NCBI GenBank assembly: GCA_036960305.1
Contig: JBALWA010000007.1
Span: 46,673-110,672 of the forward strand
From: JBALVT01 sp036960305
GTDB taxonomy: Bacteria; Pseudomonadota; Gammaproteobacteria; Pseudomonadales; Halieaceae
Length of the DNA: 64,000 nucleotides
Direction of reading: 5' to 3'
A model generated the notes under the pieces. That model made no database searches. It was not told the origin of the DNA and saw only the letters and a program-made list of their open reading frames with translations. Every line of letters begins with the position of its first letter. The first letter of the stretch is position 1. Made by a program: the position numbers and the translations under genes. Below, piece after piece: positions 53,591-62,735 of this stretch.

Positions 53591-54775
53591 TCAAAATGGT
53601 ACCGCCGGCGTCTGACGCCTTCGGGGCGGATCAAATACGGGCGCCGCAAGTACCTTGCAGGGGGCCAACACCTTGGTCCAGTGCAACTCACGCTGGTAAT
53701 AGATCTCAGCCACCAACTCCTCTCCCACCGCTCCATGAGGCATCTGTAGTTGCGCAAATGCCACATTGGTCTTTGCCGTGGGGCACCACGCTGCGGAAGT
53801 AACCGTCCCTACCTGCTTACCGTTCTTGAGAATGAAAGAATTGTGCGCTGGCTTATTTCCCTCGACGTCCAGAATGGCAAAACGATAGCGCGAGCCCTCA
53901 GCCTTTTCTTGGAGCAAGGCTCGCCGGCCATTGAACAGAGGCTTTTCCAGATCAACCAGCCAATCAAGGCCAAGCTCAAAGGGGGACCGAGATCGACCGC
54001 GTCGAACCGCCTCTTCTGCAGGCACAAAATCGACACCTGCCTGTAAAAACCCAGTTTCAACCCGCGCCATCTCCAGCGCGTCGGTCCCGAAAGGCTTGAT
54101 CAGGTAAGGCGCACCCGCCTCGAACAGGCGATCCCATAGACACTCTGCCTTCGACGGATCAATCCACAATTCGTAGCCGAGGTCACCGGTAAAACCGGTC
54201 CGGCTCACCATCAACTCGGTACCTTCGAAAGCGAAGTACTCGATACCGAAGGGTTTTAGTTGATCAAGCCCATCAAGCCCCATTGCCAAGAGCGTGGAAC
54301 AGGAAGTCGGCCCTTGTACCGCCAGTGCCGCTACGTCGGCTGTTTCCTCCTGTATATCTACATCAAAACCCATAGCGGACCAGAGCAACCAGTCGATAGC
54401 CCGGGCATAGGCACAGATGCGATAATCATTCGGGCCCAGATGAAAAATAGTCCCATCATCCAGCACCTGGCCATCGTCATCACACCAGACGGTATAGCCA
54501 ACGCGCTTTTCACGGATCTTGCTCACATCTCGGGTTACCAGACGATTGAGGTAAGCCTCGGCATCGGGACCTATGACGCGGTACTTGCCCATAGGGCTCA
54601 AATCAAACACACCGGTCGTACTGCGAATGGCGAAGTACTCCAGTTCTACATCGGTATATGCGTTGGGCGTGGTGTAGCCCTTCCAGGTACCCCAGCAATT
54701 CAGCTCACAAGCTGGCTCAATCCGCGAGTGAAATGGGGTTCTCAATAACATCCGTGCATCACTGTGATTGTTCAT
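53591..54775 (-). CDS. GcvT/aminomethyltransferase-family protein, module 3
   Basis: From ATG 54775 the protein has 394 residues, with GGAG 7 nt upstream; the longer frame to 54961 runs back into the upstream gene and is not used. Shared motifs are GVFDLSPMGKYRVIGP, VLDDGTIFHL, ALAVQGPTS, SRTGFTGDLGYELW and GRRALL. The tail keeps the pattern but is altered (FDPPRRRQTPAVPF). This copy is the most divergent of the three. It overlaps flavoprotein B by 4 nt (ATGA) and is the last gene of the module 3 operon, in the order A, B, GcvT. Confidence 0.9.
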   Translation of the reverse strand: MNNHSDARMLLRTPFHSRIEPACELNCWGTWKGYTTPNAYTDVELEYFAIRSTTGVFDLSPMGKYRVIGPDAEAYLNRLVTRDVSKIREKRVGYTVWCDDDGQVLDDGTIFHLGPNDYRICAYARAIDWLLWSAMGFDVDIQEETADVAALAVQGPTSCSTLLAMGLDGLDQLKPFGIEYFAFEGTELMVSRTGFTGDLGYELWIDPSKAECLWDRLFEAGAPYLIKPFGTDALEMARVETGFLQAGVDFVPAEEAVRRGRSRSPFELGLDWLVDLEKPLFNGRRALLQEKAEGSRYRFAILDVEGNKPAHNSFILKNGKQVGTVTSAAWCPTAKTNVAFAQLQMPHGAVGEELVAEIYYQRELHWTKVLAPCKVLAAPVFDPPRRRQTPAVPF

Positions 54776-56337
54776 GCCGACTCTCCCCGCCCAATGATCT
54801 CCCGGGCGGCGTTGCCCCCGGCCAATCCCATCAACCCGCCACCAGGGTGTACTCCGGCACCGCAGAGATACAGACCATCTACGGGCGTAGCGTATTGATT
54901 GGCACCGGCGAAGGGTCGCATCATCATCACCTGGTCCATGCTCAGCTCGCCGTGATGCCAATGGCCGCCCGTCATGCCGAACTCACTCTCCAGGTCCTGC
55001 GGCGTCAACAACTCACTGGCCAATACCAACTGCCGAATACCAGGCGCATAGCGCTCGAGTTGTGACAATATGATGTCAAGAAATCGTTCACGGTGGTCAC
55101 CCCAGCCGCCTGCAGGCTCGTAGGGTGCAAACTGTACTATCGCGGAAAGCACATGCTGACCATCCGCAGCAGCCAGGCCGGGGTCATTCACCGTCGGGAT
55201 ACTGATATCGAGCACTGGAGCCTCAGAATACTCGTGATATTTTACCGCATTGAACGCTCGCTCCGCGTAATTCATGTCTGGCGCAATCACCAGCCGATTA
55301 CCTACTAAGTCTTTGGCTAAACCGTTGAATTCAGGGAGTGCGCTGAGGGCAAGGTGCAGTTTTGCAACCCCACTTTTGTTGCGAATATTGCTGACCTTAC
55401 GCACCACGCCTGTCTCAAGGTTGCGATAGCCCACCAGCCGTTCAAAGGTTGTAACCGGATCCGCATTGGAAACCACCAGCCCCGCATTGATCTGCTCGCC
55501 GCCTTCGAGTGTGACTCCCGTCGCACGCCCCGCATGAGTATTAATACCAGCCACGGCCACACCGTACCGGAACTCGACACCCGCTGAACGACAACTCGCT
55601 GCCATGGACTCGCCAAGCGCCCCGAGGCCACCCTTGAGCTGGGCAACCCCATTAAACCCGAACACTTCGCCTATCCGGCGATAGAGATAGCCAAACACCG
55701 TATTGGGCGAGCGCGGCCCCATATGAGAGCCAAGCATACCGTCGAGGCTGAGTAGCGCCTTGAGGCGTGGATGCTCGAAATTCTCCTCCATGACATCGTA
55801 CATATTGATGAGCACGATACGCATAAGATCGCTCATATCATCTTTGCCGAGCAGCTTGAGGCCAAGCCCCAGCTTAATCAGGGTCATCCGATCACTGATA
55901 TTTGATTCCACCAGTTTAGGTGCCCTCACGCCAAACGCCTTCGCCATCAGTTTTGAGAAGCGCTGCATCTTGTTGGCGAATTCTATGTAGGCTGCCTGAT
56001 CTTCGGGGCCGATACCCGCGCCAGACAATGTTGTGCCCTTCAACACCAGATGATCACCATCTTCCGCTAACGAGACTGATGCCAGATCCCGGGCTGCAAA
56101 AATGAGGCCATGTTTTTCCAGCTGCATATCGCGCATCACAGACGGACTGAGTTGATACAACCACTGGGCACAGGACGACACCGAAAACCCGGGTGCAAAC
56201 TCCCGAGTATGGGCACAGCCTCCGGGGTGGTTCATTCTCTCCAGGACAAGCACCTTTTTCCCAGCCTTTGCCAGGCTATGGGCGCAGACCATGCCGTTAT
56301 GTCCGGCACCAACCAGTAATACGTCGTAATCAGTCAT
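54772..56337 (-). CDS. COG1233/PYROXD2-like flavoprotein B, module 3
   Basis: This 521-residue flavoprotein carries GAGHNGMVCAHSLAKAG for FAD, then HPGGCAHTREFAPGFSVSSC. The C-terminal LYLCGAGVHPGGGLMGLAGGNAAR gives it the B signature. It begins 8 nt before the end of the A gene (shared bases ATGACTGA), the same overlap length as in module 2. It then overlaps the GcvT-like gene by 4 nt. A tightly coupled translation chain of A, B and GcvT suggests a stable complex. Confidence 0.9.
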   Translation of the reverse strand: MTDYDVLLVGAGHNGMVCAHSLAKAGKKVLVLERMNHPGGCAHTREFAPGFSVSSCAQWLYQLSPSVMRDMQLEKHGLIFAARDLASVSLAEDGDHLVLKGTTLSGAGIGPEDQAAYIEFANKMQRFSKLMAKAFGVRAPKLVESNISDRMTLIKLGLGLKLLGKDDMSDLMRIVLINMYDVMEENFEHPRLKALLSLDGMLGSHMGPRSPNTVFGYLYRRIGEVFGFNGVAQLKGGLGALGESMAASCRSAGVEFRYGVAVAGINTHAGRATGVTLEGGEQINAGLVVSNADPVTTFERLVGYRNLETGVVRKVSNIRNKSGVAKLHLALSALPEFNGLAKDLVGNRLVIAPDMNYAERAFNAVKYHEYSEAPVLDISIPTVNDPGLAAADGQHVLSAIVQFAPYEPAGGWGDHRERFLDIILSQLERYAPGIRQLVLASELLTPQDLESEFGMTGGHWHHGELSMDQVMMMRPFAGANQYATPVDGLYLCGAGVHPGGGLMGLAGGNAAREIIGRGESA

Positions 56338-57946
56338 CGGGGTAACCCTCCGGTACCGTATTGGGTTTACGTAAATCCTCCAGAATCTCCCTTGCGGCGT
56401 TGGCCCCCGGCGCCGCCATTACACCACCGCCCGGATGCGTACCCGAACCACACATATACATCCCCTTTACGGGCCCCCGGTACTGCGCATACCCGGGGAA
56501 AGGGCGATTGAACAGCAACTGATCAAAGGTAAGCTCGCCCTGGAAAATGTTGCCCTCTGTGAGACCAGCTTCCGCCTCAATCTCCTTGGGGGTACGGGTT
56601 TCGCAGTGCAGAATCAAGTCCTTGAAGTCAGGGCTGTGCTTTGCTATCTGATCGATTACCGATTTCTGGAACCCCGACTTGTCCTCTTCCGTCCAGTCCC
56701 GGCCATTGACCAGAGGTGGGCAGTACTGCACAAACACCGTCATCATATGTTTGCCGGGTGGCGCCATGGTGGGATCTGTTTGGGTGGGAATGAGCATGTC
56801 CAGGTAGGGGTCTTTTGACCAGGTACCATCCTTCCAGTCATCGTAGGCGCGCTCGATGCGCTCTAGCGAGTCGGAGAAGTGCATGTCACCGAGCATCAAT
56901 GGGCTGCGTTTGTCGAGACCGTGGAAGGTCGGCAGGCCATCCAGTGCAATATTGAGCTTGCCAGAAGACCCGCGAATTTTAAAATTCTGCGCTTTCTTCA
57001 CCACGTCCGCGGGCAAATCACCGGCATCCATGACATCGAGAAACGTTCGCTTGGGGTCGAGATTTGAAACTACCACATCGGCGTGGTACTCAGTACCGTC
57101 CTTGAGGGCAACCCCTTTCGTGGCCCCGTTGCGGACGATGATCTGGTCTACATCCGCATCACAGATAATGTCACCACCAAACGCTTGCAGTGATTTGGCT
57201 AGCGCAGCTGAAACAGACCCCATACCTCCCCGGGCGAAACCCCAGGCGCCCACGTTGCCATCTACATCGCCCATGTAGTGATGCAACAGCACGTAGGCAG
57301 TACCCGGTGAGTAAACCCCCAGTGCGGTACCGATGATGCCTGACCCGCCCATATGTGCCTTGATCACATCGGACTCGAAATACTCGTCGAGAAAGTCGCC
57401 CACACTCTTGGTCCAGAACTTCAAGGCCTCGACCAGCCCCTCCTCCCCCAGCCCCATAAACGCCTTGCCGTATTCCGCCAGGTCTTTGAGGTCACGGAGT
57501 TTAAGGGAAGTCGGGTCTGGGGGCCGCTTCAGCAAGAACGGCCTGATAAGCCGCGTTTGCTTCATCACATCAGCTGTATAGCGCTCGTAGGCATTGGCAT
57601 CGCGGGGCGAGTGACGGGCCATCTCGCGGTATTGCCGTTCGTGATCGTAGAAGTTGCCATAGTGGTCGCCATCGCGCTTGTAAGTGACCCCGCCGCCGTA
57701 GGGTACAACCTGCAAGCCATGTCGTGGCAACTCCAGATCGCGCACCAGCTCAGGGCGCAGCAAGCTGCACACATAGGAGCAGTTGGAGTAAGTCCAGCCC
57801 TCATAGAGCTCCCGGCTTACTGTCGCTCCGCCTATATAGCTATTTCGCTCCAGCACCGCCACTTTCAGGCCGGCCTTGGCAAGGTAAGCCGCGTTAGTCA
57901 GGCCGTTATGGCCTGCGCCAATCACTATCGCATCGTACTTATTCAT
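56330..57946 (-). CDS. COG1233/PYROXD2-like flavoprotein A, module 3
   Basis: From ATG 57946 this protein has 538 residues. The upstream frame to ATG 58048 adds 34 residues without similarity to the other copies and runs into the palindrome at 58032-58049, so it is rejected. Motifs are GAGHNGLTNAAYLAKAG, YSNCSYVCSLLRPELVRDL, FKIRGSSGKLNIAL and CGSGTHPGGGVMAAPGANAAR. The last differs from SSACGANAAR of modules 1 and 2. It is divergent from the BetI-like regulator, which probably controls it. The ribosome site is weak. Confidence 0.9.
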   Translation of the reverse strand: MNKYDAIVIGAGHNGLTNAAYLAKAGLKVAVLERNSYIGGATVSRELYEGWTYSNCSYVCSLLRPELVRDLELPRHGLQVVPYGGGVTYKRDGDHYGNFYDHERQYREMARHSPRDANAYERYTADVMKQTRLIRPFLLKRPPDPTSLKLRDLKDLAEYGKAFMGLGEEGLVEALKFWTKSVGDFLDEYFESDVIKAHMGGSGIIGTALGVYSPGTAYVLLHHYMGDVDGNVGAWGFARGGMGSVSAALAKSLQAFGGDIICDADVDQIIVRNGATKGVALKDGTEYHADVVVSNLDPKRTFLDVMDAGDLPADVVKKAQNFKIRGSSGKLNIALDGLPTFHGLDKRSPLMLGDMHFSDSLERIERAYDDWKDGTWSKDPYLDMLIPTQTDPTMAPPGKHMMTVFVQYCPPLVNGRDWTEEDKSGFQKSVIDQIAKHSPDFKDLILHCETRTPKEIEAEAGLTEGNIFQGELTFDQLLFNRPFPGYAQYRGPVKGMYMCGSGTHPGGGVMAAPGANAAREILEDLRKPNTVPEGYPDD

Positions 57947-58031
57947 CTCGGTCACGCGCTTGCGCGCCCTCTCAGCTGAATGAATCACGCTGCGAGAATG
58001 CCACGCCTGACAGCCCACTGTCCAGTTTTCG

Positions 58032-58049
58032 AATGAATGTTCATTCATT
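58032..58049. promoter_or_regulatory. 18-bp interrupted palindrome, candidate TetR/BetI operator
   Basis: AATGAATG, TT, CATTCATT: two perfect 8-bp arms with a 2-nt spacer, between the module 3 operon and the divergent BetI-like regulator (60 nt before its start). The position and symmetry are typical of a TetR-family operator. Confidence 0.5.
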
Positions 58050-58108
58050 TTAAATCATGACTCAGACGTGCTTTAATAGACCCTGTTAGCCGACCCCAAG
58101 GGAGACCA

Positions 58109-58759
58109 GTGAGTAAAGCCAACACCACAGGAAAGCCCCCTCGCGTACAGCCAAAAGCCGTGCGCAGAGAGCAATTGATACAGGCCACCATGAAATGTAT
58201 TGCTCGAAACGGCCTTTCCGGTACCACCATGGCAGAAGTCACCCGGGAGGCCGGTCTCAGTCTGGGTATTGCTAACCTGCACTTCAAGAGCAAGGACAAG
58301 TTACTCACCGAAACACTCCTGCACGTATCCCAGGAATACAATGGCGGCCAGCAGCGTATTCTCGAAAGCGATAAGTTCCCCTCGACCGCGGACAAAATCG
58401 AGGCCATGCTGCAATTTGATTTTTGCACTAAAGTGGCCACTAAAGACAAGATAGCTGTGTGGTATGCCTTCTGGGGAGAAGCCAAGTCACGCCCCACCTA
58501 CCAGCACATCTGCCGAGATATGGATATCAGCGCTGAAAAGGCCCTCTCCCAGCTGTTCCAGGCCGCAATCGATGAGGTGGGCTACAAAGATCTGGACCCA
58601 TTGATGCTCGCCACCGGTTACACCGCACTAAGCAACGGCTTGTGGCTGAATATGTTGTTGGCTTCCCAGCATCCAAAGCGCAGCCAAGCCAGAATGGTAG
58701 CGCGCAACTACCTGTCCGCCGCCTTGCCCGAGCACATTTCGGCCGGGGAGCCAATGTGA
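58109..58759 (+). CDS. BetI-like TetR-family regulator
   Basis: This 216-residue protein begins at GTG 58109 with GGGAG just upstream. The helix-turn-helix covers residues about 18-65 (TTMAEVTREAGLSLGIANLHF). The sensor domain (AVWYAFWGEAKSRPTYQHIC) resembles BetI, the choline-responsive repressor, and the TetR-GNAT protein at 49696. It is divergent from module 3, and its stop overlaps the start of the solute-binding protein gene by 1 nt (TGATG). It therefore sits in one operon with the PotFGHI-type importer. It probably represses both directions until an amine effector binds; that is inference. Confidence 0.9.
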   Translation: MSKANTTGKPPRVQPKAVRREQLIQATMKCIARNGLSGTTMAEVTREAGLSLGIANLHFKSKDKLLTETLLHVSQEYNGGQQRILESDKFPSTADKIEAMLQFDFCTKVATKDKIAVWYAFWGEAKSRPTYQHICRDMDISAEKALSQLFQAAIDEVGYKDLDPLMLATGYTALSNGLWLNMLLASQHPKRSQARMVARNYLSAALPEHISAGEPM

Positions 58760-59847
58760 TGCAGCGCGGACTCCTGCTCTCAGGGCTGGCGCTTCTTCTG
58801 GGCGCCCTGCCCCTGTCGGCCGAAGAACGGGTACTCAACATCTATAACTGGGCCGACTATATCGAACCGGCATTGATCAGTGAATTTGAAGCCGAGTACG
58901 GCATCCACGTTAACTACGATATATACGACTCCAGTGAAATTGTGGACACCAAGTTGATGACCGGGAGTACTGGCTACGATGTCATCGTACACTCCGCGTC
59001 TTTCTCCGCTCGCCTTATTCCCATTGGGGTCTACCAGCCCGTCGACTTTTCCCGGCTGGAGAACCGGGACAACATTGACCCCGAGATCATGGCAAGAATG
59101 AAGAAGGCCTACGGTGTTGATGTGATCGGCGTTCCTTACATGTGGGGAACAACCGGCTTTGCCTATAATGTAGACATGATTCTTGAGCGCATGCCCGACG
59201 CGCCGCTGGACAGTTCAGCCCTCGTATTCGACCCGGATGTGATAAAGCACTTCGCCGATTGCGGCGTCAGCCTGCTGGATGATCCGACCTCGGTTATACC
59301 CTTCGCCATGATGTACCTGGGCCACCCCTCCGGGTCAGTCACGCCTGAGCACCTGGCGGACGTTGAAGAACTGCTGCGAAAGGTGCGGCCTTACATTAAG
59401 TATTTCAGCTCCACCAAGATGTTGCTGGATCTTCCCAGCCGCGAGGTCTGCATTGCCATGAGTTGGTCCGGTGACTACTCCGTGGCGAACCTGCGCGCAG
59501 AAGAGGCAGGACTGGACATCAATCTGGCCTATAGCGTTCCTCGCGAGGGAGCGACTGATTGGTACGACGTTATGTATATTCCCAGCGATGCGCCGCATTC
59601 TGATGACGCCTACCTGTTTATCGATTACATGCTTCGCCCAGAGGTCATTGCACGCGCCAGTAACTTTACCGGCTACGCCAATGCCAACCGGGCGGCTACC
59701 CACCTGGTAGATCCGAAGATAGCTAACGATCCGGCCATCTACCCGGATGCAGAGACCCAATCAAGATTGGTGCCTGCCCGAATACTCGACCCCAAGCAGG
59801 AGCGACGGCGCTCCCGCAGCTGGACTAAAATAAAGAGTGGCCTATAA
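58759..59847 (+). CDS. potF: Polyamine ABC transporter periplasmic binding protein (PotF-like)
   Basis: From ATG 58759 the protein has about 362 residues, with GGGGAG 8 nt upstream. An N-terminal signal peptide (residues 1-20, ending near PLSAEE) exports it to the periplasm. LNIYNWADYI, GSTGYDVIVHSASF and VPYMWGTTGFAYNVD match E. coli PotF, the putrescine-binding protein. The longer frame from 58642 lacks a signal peptide at its start and is rejected. It is followed by ATPase and two permease genes in the expected order. The ligand may be putrescine or a related N-methylated amine. Confidence 0.9.
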   Translation: MQRGLLLSGLALLLGALPLSAEERVLNIYNWADYIEPALISEFEAEYGIHVNYDIYDSSEIVDTKLMTGSTGYDVIVHSASFSARLIPIGVYQPVDFSRLENRDNIDPEIMARMKKAYGVDVIGVPYMWGTTGFAYNVDMILERMPDAPLDSSALVFDPDVIKHFADCGVSLLDDPTSVIPFAMMYLGHPSGSVTPEHLADVEELLRKVRPYIKYFSSTKMLLDLPSREVCIAMSWSGDYSVANLRAEEAGLDINLAYSVPREGATDWYDVMYIPSDAPHSDDAYLFIDYMLRPEVIARASNFTGYANANRAATHLVDPKIANDPAIYPDAETQSRLVPARILDPKQERRRSRSWTKIKSGL

Positions 59848-59859
59848 CAGGATACGAAA

Positions 59860-61023
59860 ATGACGAATAGTTCCAACAGCGGTGATTGGGTCAGCAAAGG
59901 TTGCAATGGCACCCCCTGGAAAGACGGGAGTGAAGAACCGTTTATCCAGATTGAGTCCGTGAGCAAACAGTTTGCTGGCACTACCGCGGTAGACAACGTT
60001 AGCCTGGATATCTATCGCGGTGAGTTGTTTACTATCCTCGGCGGTTCGGGCTGTGGAAAATCCACACTGCTGCGTATGTTGGCGGGTTTCGAGACCCCCG
60101 GCAGCGGGCGTATCAAAATCGACGGCGTGGACATCACTGACATGCCCGCCTACGAACGTCCCTTAAACATGATGTTCCAATCCTACGCCGTGTTTCCACA
60201 CATGACGGTGGCGAAGAACATTGCCTATGGCCTGAAGAAAGAAAAAATGCCCTCGTCAGAGATCAAGTCACGGGTAGAGGAAATGCTGCAACTTGTACAG
60301 CTCGAAGAGTTAGCCGAGCGCAAGCCAGACCAACTCAGTGGTGGCCAGCTTCAACGGGTAGCGCTCGCAAGGGCACTGGCAAAGCGTCCAAAGGTACTGT
60401 TGCTCGATGAGCCTCTTGCGGCACTGGATAAGAAATTGCGCGAACAGACGCAGTTTGAGCTGATGAACCTGCAGGACCGCCTGGGCACCACCTTCGTGGT
60501 CGTTACCCACGACCAGGAAGAGGCCATGACACTCGCCACCCGCATCGCAGTGATGCAGGATGGCCGCTTCATTCAGACGGGGACTCCCGGTGAAGTGTAT
60601 GAGTTCCCCTGCAACCACTACGTGGCTGACTTTTTCGGCAATATCAACGTATTTGATGCCACTGTCCTGAAATCCAACGACGACAGCGTCACTGTCGAAC
60701 TCGACCGTAGTGGAACGCAACTGGATGCACCTCACAACACGCGGATCGACCCTGGCCAGCGCATTAAAATTGGGGTTCGACCTGAAAAGCTCACTATCAG
60801 CAGTGAGGCTCCCCGACAGGACAACTACACCGTTACCCGGGGCGTGGTTGAAGATCTTGCCTACTACGGTAATCACTGCGTCTATCGTGTCCGTTCCCAT
60901 ACGGGACGGGTTATTCAAGTGAACGCCCAGAATTATCGTCGCTCCGCTGAATTGCAGCTGGAATGGAATGATGAGGTATACCTGAGCTGGGATACCAGCT
61001 GTAGTGTGGTGCTGACAGAATGA
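59860..61023 (+). CDS. potG: Polyamine ABC transporter ATP-binding protein (PotG-like)
   Basis: This 387-residue ATPase has the Walker A GGSGCGKST (residues 61-69), the signature LSGGQLQRVALARAL, Walker B LLLDEPLAALD and the H-loop VVTHDQEEAMTLA. The C-terminal TOBE domain follows the PotG/PotA pattern. It starts 12 nt after potF and overlaps potH by 4 nt. It powers polyamine import from the cytosolic face. The N-terminal extension of about 25 residues before FIQIESVSK is a little longer than usual and its start is not certain. Confidence 0.92.
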   Translation: MTNSSNSGDWVSKGCNGTPWKDGSEEPFIQIESVSKQFAGTTAVDNVSLDIYRGELFTILGGSGCGKSTLLRMLAGFETPGSGRIKIDGVDITDMPAYERPLNMMFQSYAVFPHMTVAKNIAYGLKKEKMPSSEIKSRVEEMLQLVQLEELAERKPDQLSGGQLQRVALARALAKRPKVLLLDEPLAALDKKLREQTQFELMNLQDRLGTTFVVVTHDQEEAMTLATRIAVMQDGRFIQTGTPGEVYEFPCNHYVADFFGNINVFDATVLKSNDDSVTVELDRSGTQLDAPHNTRIDPGQRIKIGVRPEKLTISSEAPRQDNYTVTRGVVEDLAYYGNHCVYRVRSHTGRVIQVNAQNYRRSAELQLEWNDEVYLSWDTSCSVVLTE

Positions 61024-61925
61024 GCGTCATTGTTAATCCGGGCAAACGCGACCGACTGTGGCGAAGTACCGTCATCGCCCTGCCCTACTTCTGGCTCGGG
61101 CTGTTCTTCCTGGCACCCTTCGCCATCGTGTTCAAGATTAGTCTCGCCGATCCGATCGTGGCACAACCTCCGTTTACGCCCTTACTTGATTGGGCGGGTG
61201 ATGGCGGACAGCGCTTCCTCGCCACGCTGGACAACTACCGTTTTCTGCTGGAGGACAAGCTGTACTGGGTAAGCTATTTGAAGTCTATCCAAATTGCACT
61301 GGTGTCTACGGCTTTGTGCCTGCTGCTTGGTTTTCCCATGGCCTACGCCGTCGCTCTCACGCCCCAGCCGTGGCGCAATCTGTTACTGCTATTGGTGATC
61401 CTCCCGTTCTGGACCTCCTTTTTACTGCGCGTCTATGCATGGATGATCATGCTGGGTAAAGAGGGCCTCATCAATAACATGCTTACGGGCATCGGCCTTA
61501 CCGACCAGCCGTTACAGATGCTCTATACCGACAGCGCCGTTTATCTGGGCATCGTTTACACCTACCTACCTTTCATGATTCTGCCGCTCTACGCCACTTT
61601 GGAGAAACTCGACCTGGACCTACATGATGCCGCCGCAGACCTCGGCGCACGTCCGGTGCAGGTATTTCGCGATGTCACAGTGCCCATGGCAAAGCCTGGC
61701 ATTATCGCGGGTTGCCTGTTGGTATTTATACCGGCGTTGGGCGAATACGTTATTCCTGCTCTCCTGGGTGGGCTGGACTCATTGATGATAGGCCGAACCC
61801 TGTACGACGAATTCTTCCTTAATCGCGACTGGCCTCTGGCTTCGGCCGTAGCCACGGTACTGTTATTCATCCTGATACTGCCCATCATGCTATTTCAACG
61901 GCTGCATCAGGAGCCAGAGACATGA
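61020..61925 (+). CDS. potH: Polyamine ABC transporter permease (PotH-like)
   Basis: This 301-residue inner-membrane protein has about six transmembrane helices and the EAA-type coupling segment DAAADLGARPVQVFRDV before PMAKPG. It starts by overlapping potG by 4 nt (ATGA) and ends by overlapping potI by 4 nt. The gene order and size match potH. It pairs with PotI to form the membrane channel. Confidence 0.92.
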   Translation: MSVIVNPGKRDRLWRSTVIALPYFWLGLFFLAPFAIVFKISLADPIVAQPPFTPLLDWAGDGGQRFLATLDNYRFLLEDKLYWVSYLKSIQIALVSTALCLLLGFPMAYAVALTPQPWRNLLLLLVILPFWTSFLLRVYAWMIMLGKEGLINNMLTGIGLTDQPLQMLYTDSAVYLGIVYTYLPFMILPLYATLEKLDLDLHDAAADLGARPVQVFRDVTVPMAKPGIIAGCLLVFIPALGEYVIPALLGGLDSLMIGRTLYDEFFLNRDWPLASAVATVLLFILILPIMLFQRLHQEPET

Positions 61926-62725
61926 GGCGTTCATCTACCTTTCTCTACTCGATGCTGGCCTTTGGCTTCGCCTTTCTGTATGTACCAATCTTCGTCATGA
62001 TGGCCTACTCTTTTAACGACTCACGATTGGCAACGGTTTGGGGTGGGTTCACCACCCGTTGGTATACGGCGCTGTTGGACAATGAGCAGATTCTTGATGC
62101 GGCTCTACTCAGTTTTGAGGTGGCAGCGATTAGCGCCACACTGGCGACTGTACTGGGAACACTGGCGGGTCTGGCCATGAACCGCATGGGCCGATTCCGG
62201 GGCCGTACCCTGCTCAGCGGTATGATTGCCGCTCCATTGGTAATGCCAGAAGTGATTACCGGCCTGTCACTGCTACTGCTGTTTATCAGTCTGCAGGAAT
62301 TGACCGGCTGGCCCAGCAGTCGTGGCGCCAACACCATCACCATCGCCCACACAACCTTCGCAATGGCCTACGTAGCGGTGGTGGTGCAATCCCGCCTGGC
62401 CAGCATGGACCAATCTCTGGAGGAGGCTGCTATGGACCTGGGCGGCCTCCCCTTTGATGTCACCCGGGACATCACCCTGCCGCTGATTGCCCCGGCGATG
62501 GCATCCGGTTGGCTACTGTCCTTCACACTCTCGCTGGATGACCTGGTCATTGCGAGTTTTACTTCCGGTGCCGGGGCCAGCACCCTTCCCATGGTGATAT
62601 TTTCCAAGGTGAAGCTGGGAGTAACCCCGGAGGTAAATGCCCTGGCAACGATTATTATCGCGGTCGTCTCTATTGGCGTATTGATCGCTGGTTGGACACT
62701 GCTAAAAAAACAGCGGCAGGTTTAA
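61922..62725 (+). CDS. potI: Polyamine ABC transporter permease (PotI-like)
   Basis: This 267-residue inner-membrane permease has about six hydrophobic helices. The EAA-type coupling segment is EEAAMDLGGLPFDVTRDI followed by LPLIAPAM, and the C-terminal KLGVTPEVNALATI region is typical of PotI/PotC. It completes the potFGHI set. The operon probably runs from the BetI-like regulator through potI. Confidence 0.92.
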   Translation: MRRSSTFLYSMLAFGFAFLYVPIFVMMAYSFNDSRLATVWGGFTTRWYTALLDNEQILDAALLSFEVAAISATLATVLGTLAGLAMNRMGRFRGRTLLSGMIAAPLVMPEVITGLSLLLLFISLQELTGWPSSRGANTITIAHTTFAMAYVAVVVQSRLASMDQSLEEAAMDLGGLPFDVTRDITLPLIAPAMASGWLLSFTLSLDDLVIASFTSGAGASTLPMVIFSKVKLGVTPEVNALATIIIAVVSIGVLIAGWTLLKKQRQV

Positions 62726-62735
62726 GGAGAGCACC

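Noticed and set aside
36002..54775. Glycine cleavage T-proteins
   Set aside because: No gcvH or gcvP is nearby, and the C-terminal tails and flavoprotein partners do not fit.
37202..57946. Carotenoid biosynthesis genes, because the flavoproteins resemble phytoene desaturases
   Set aside because: Six copies in A/B pairs sit with GcvT-like, Rieske and PurU genes, and no phytoene synthase, lycopene cyclase or prenyl synthase is present.
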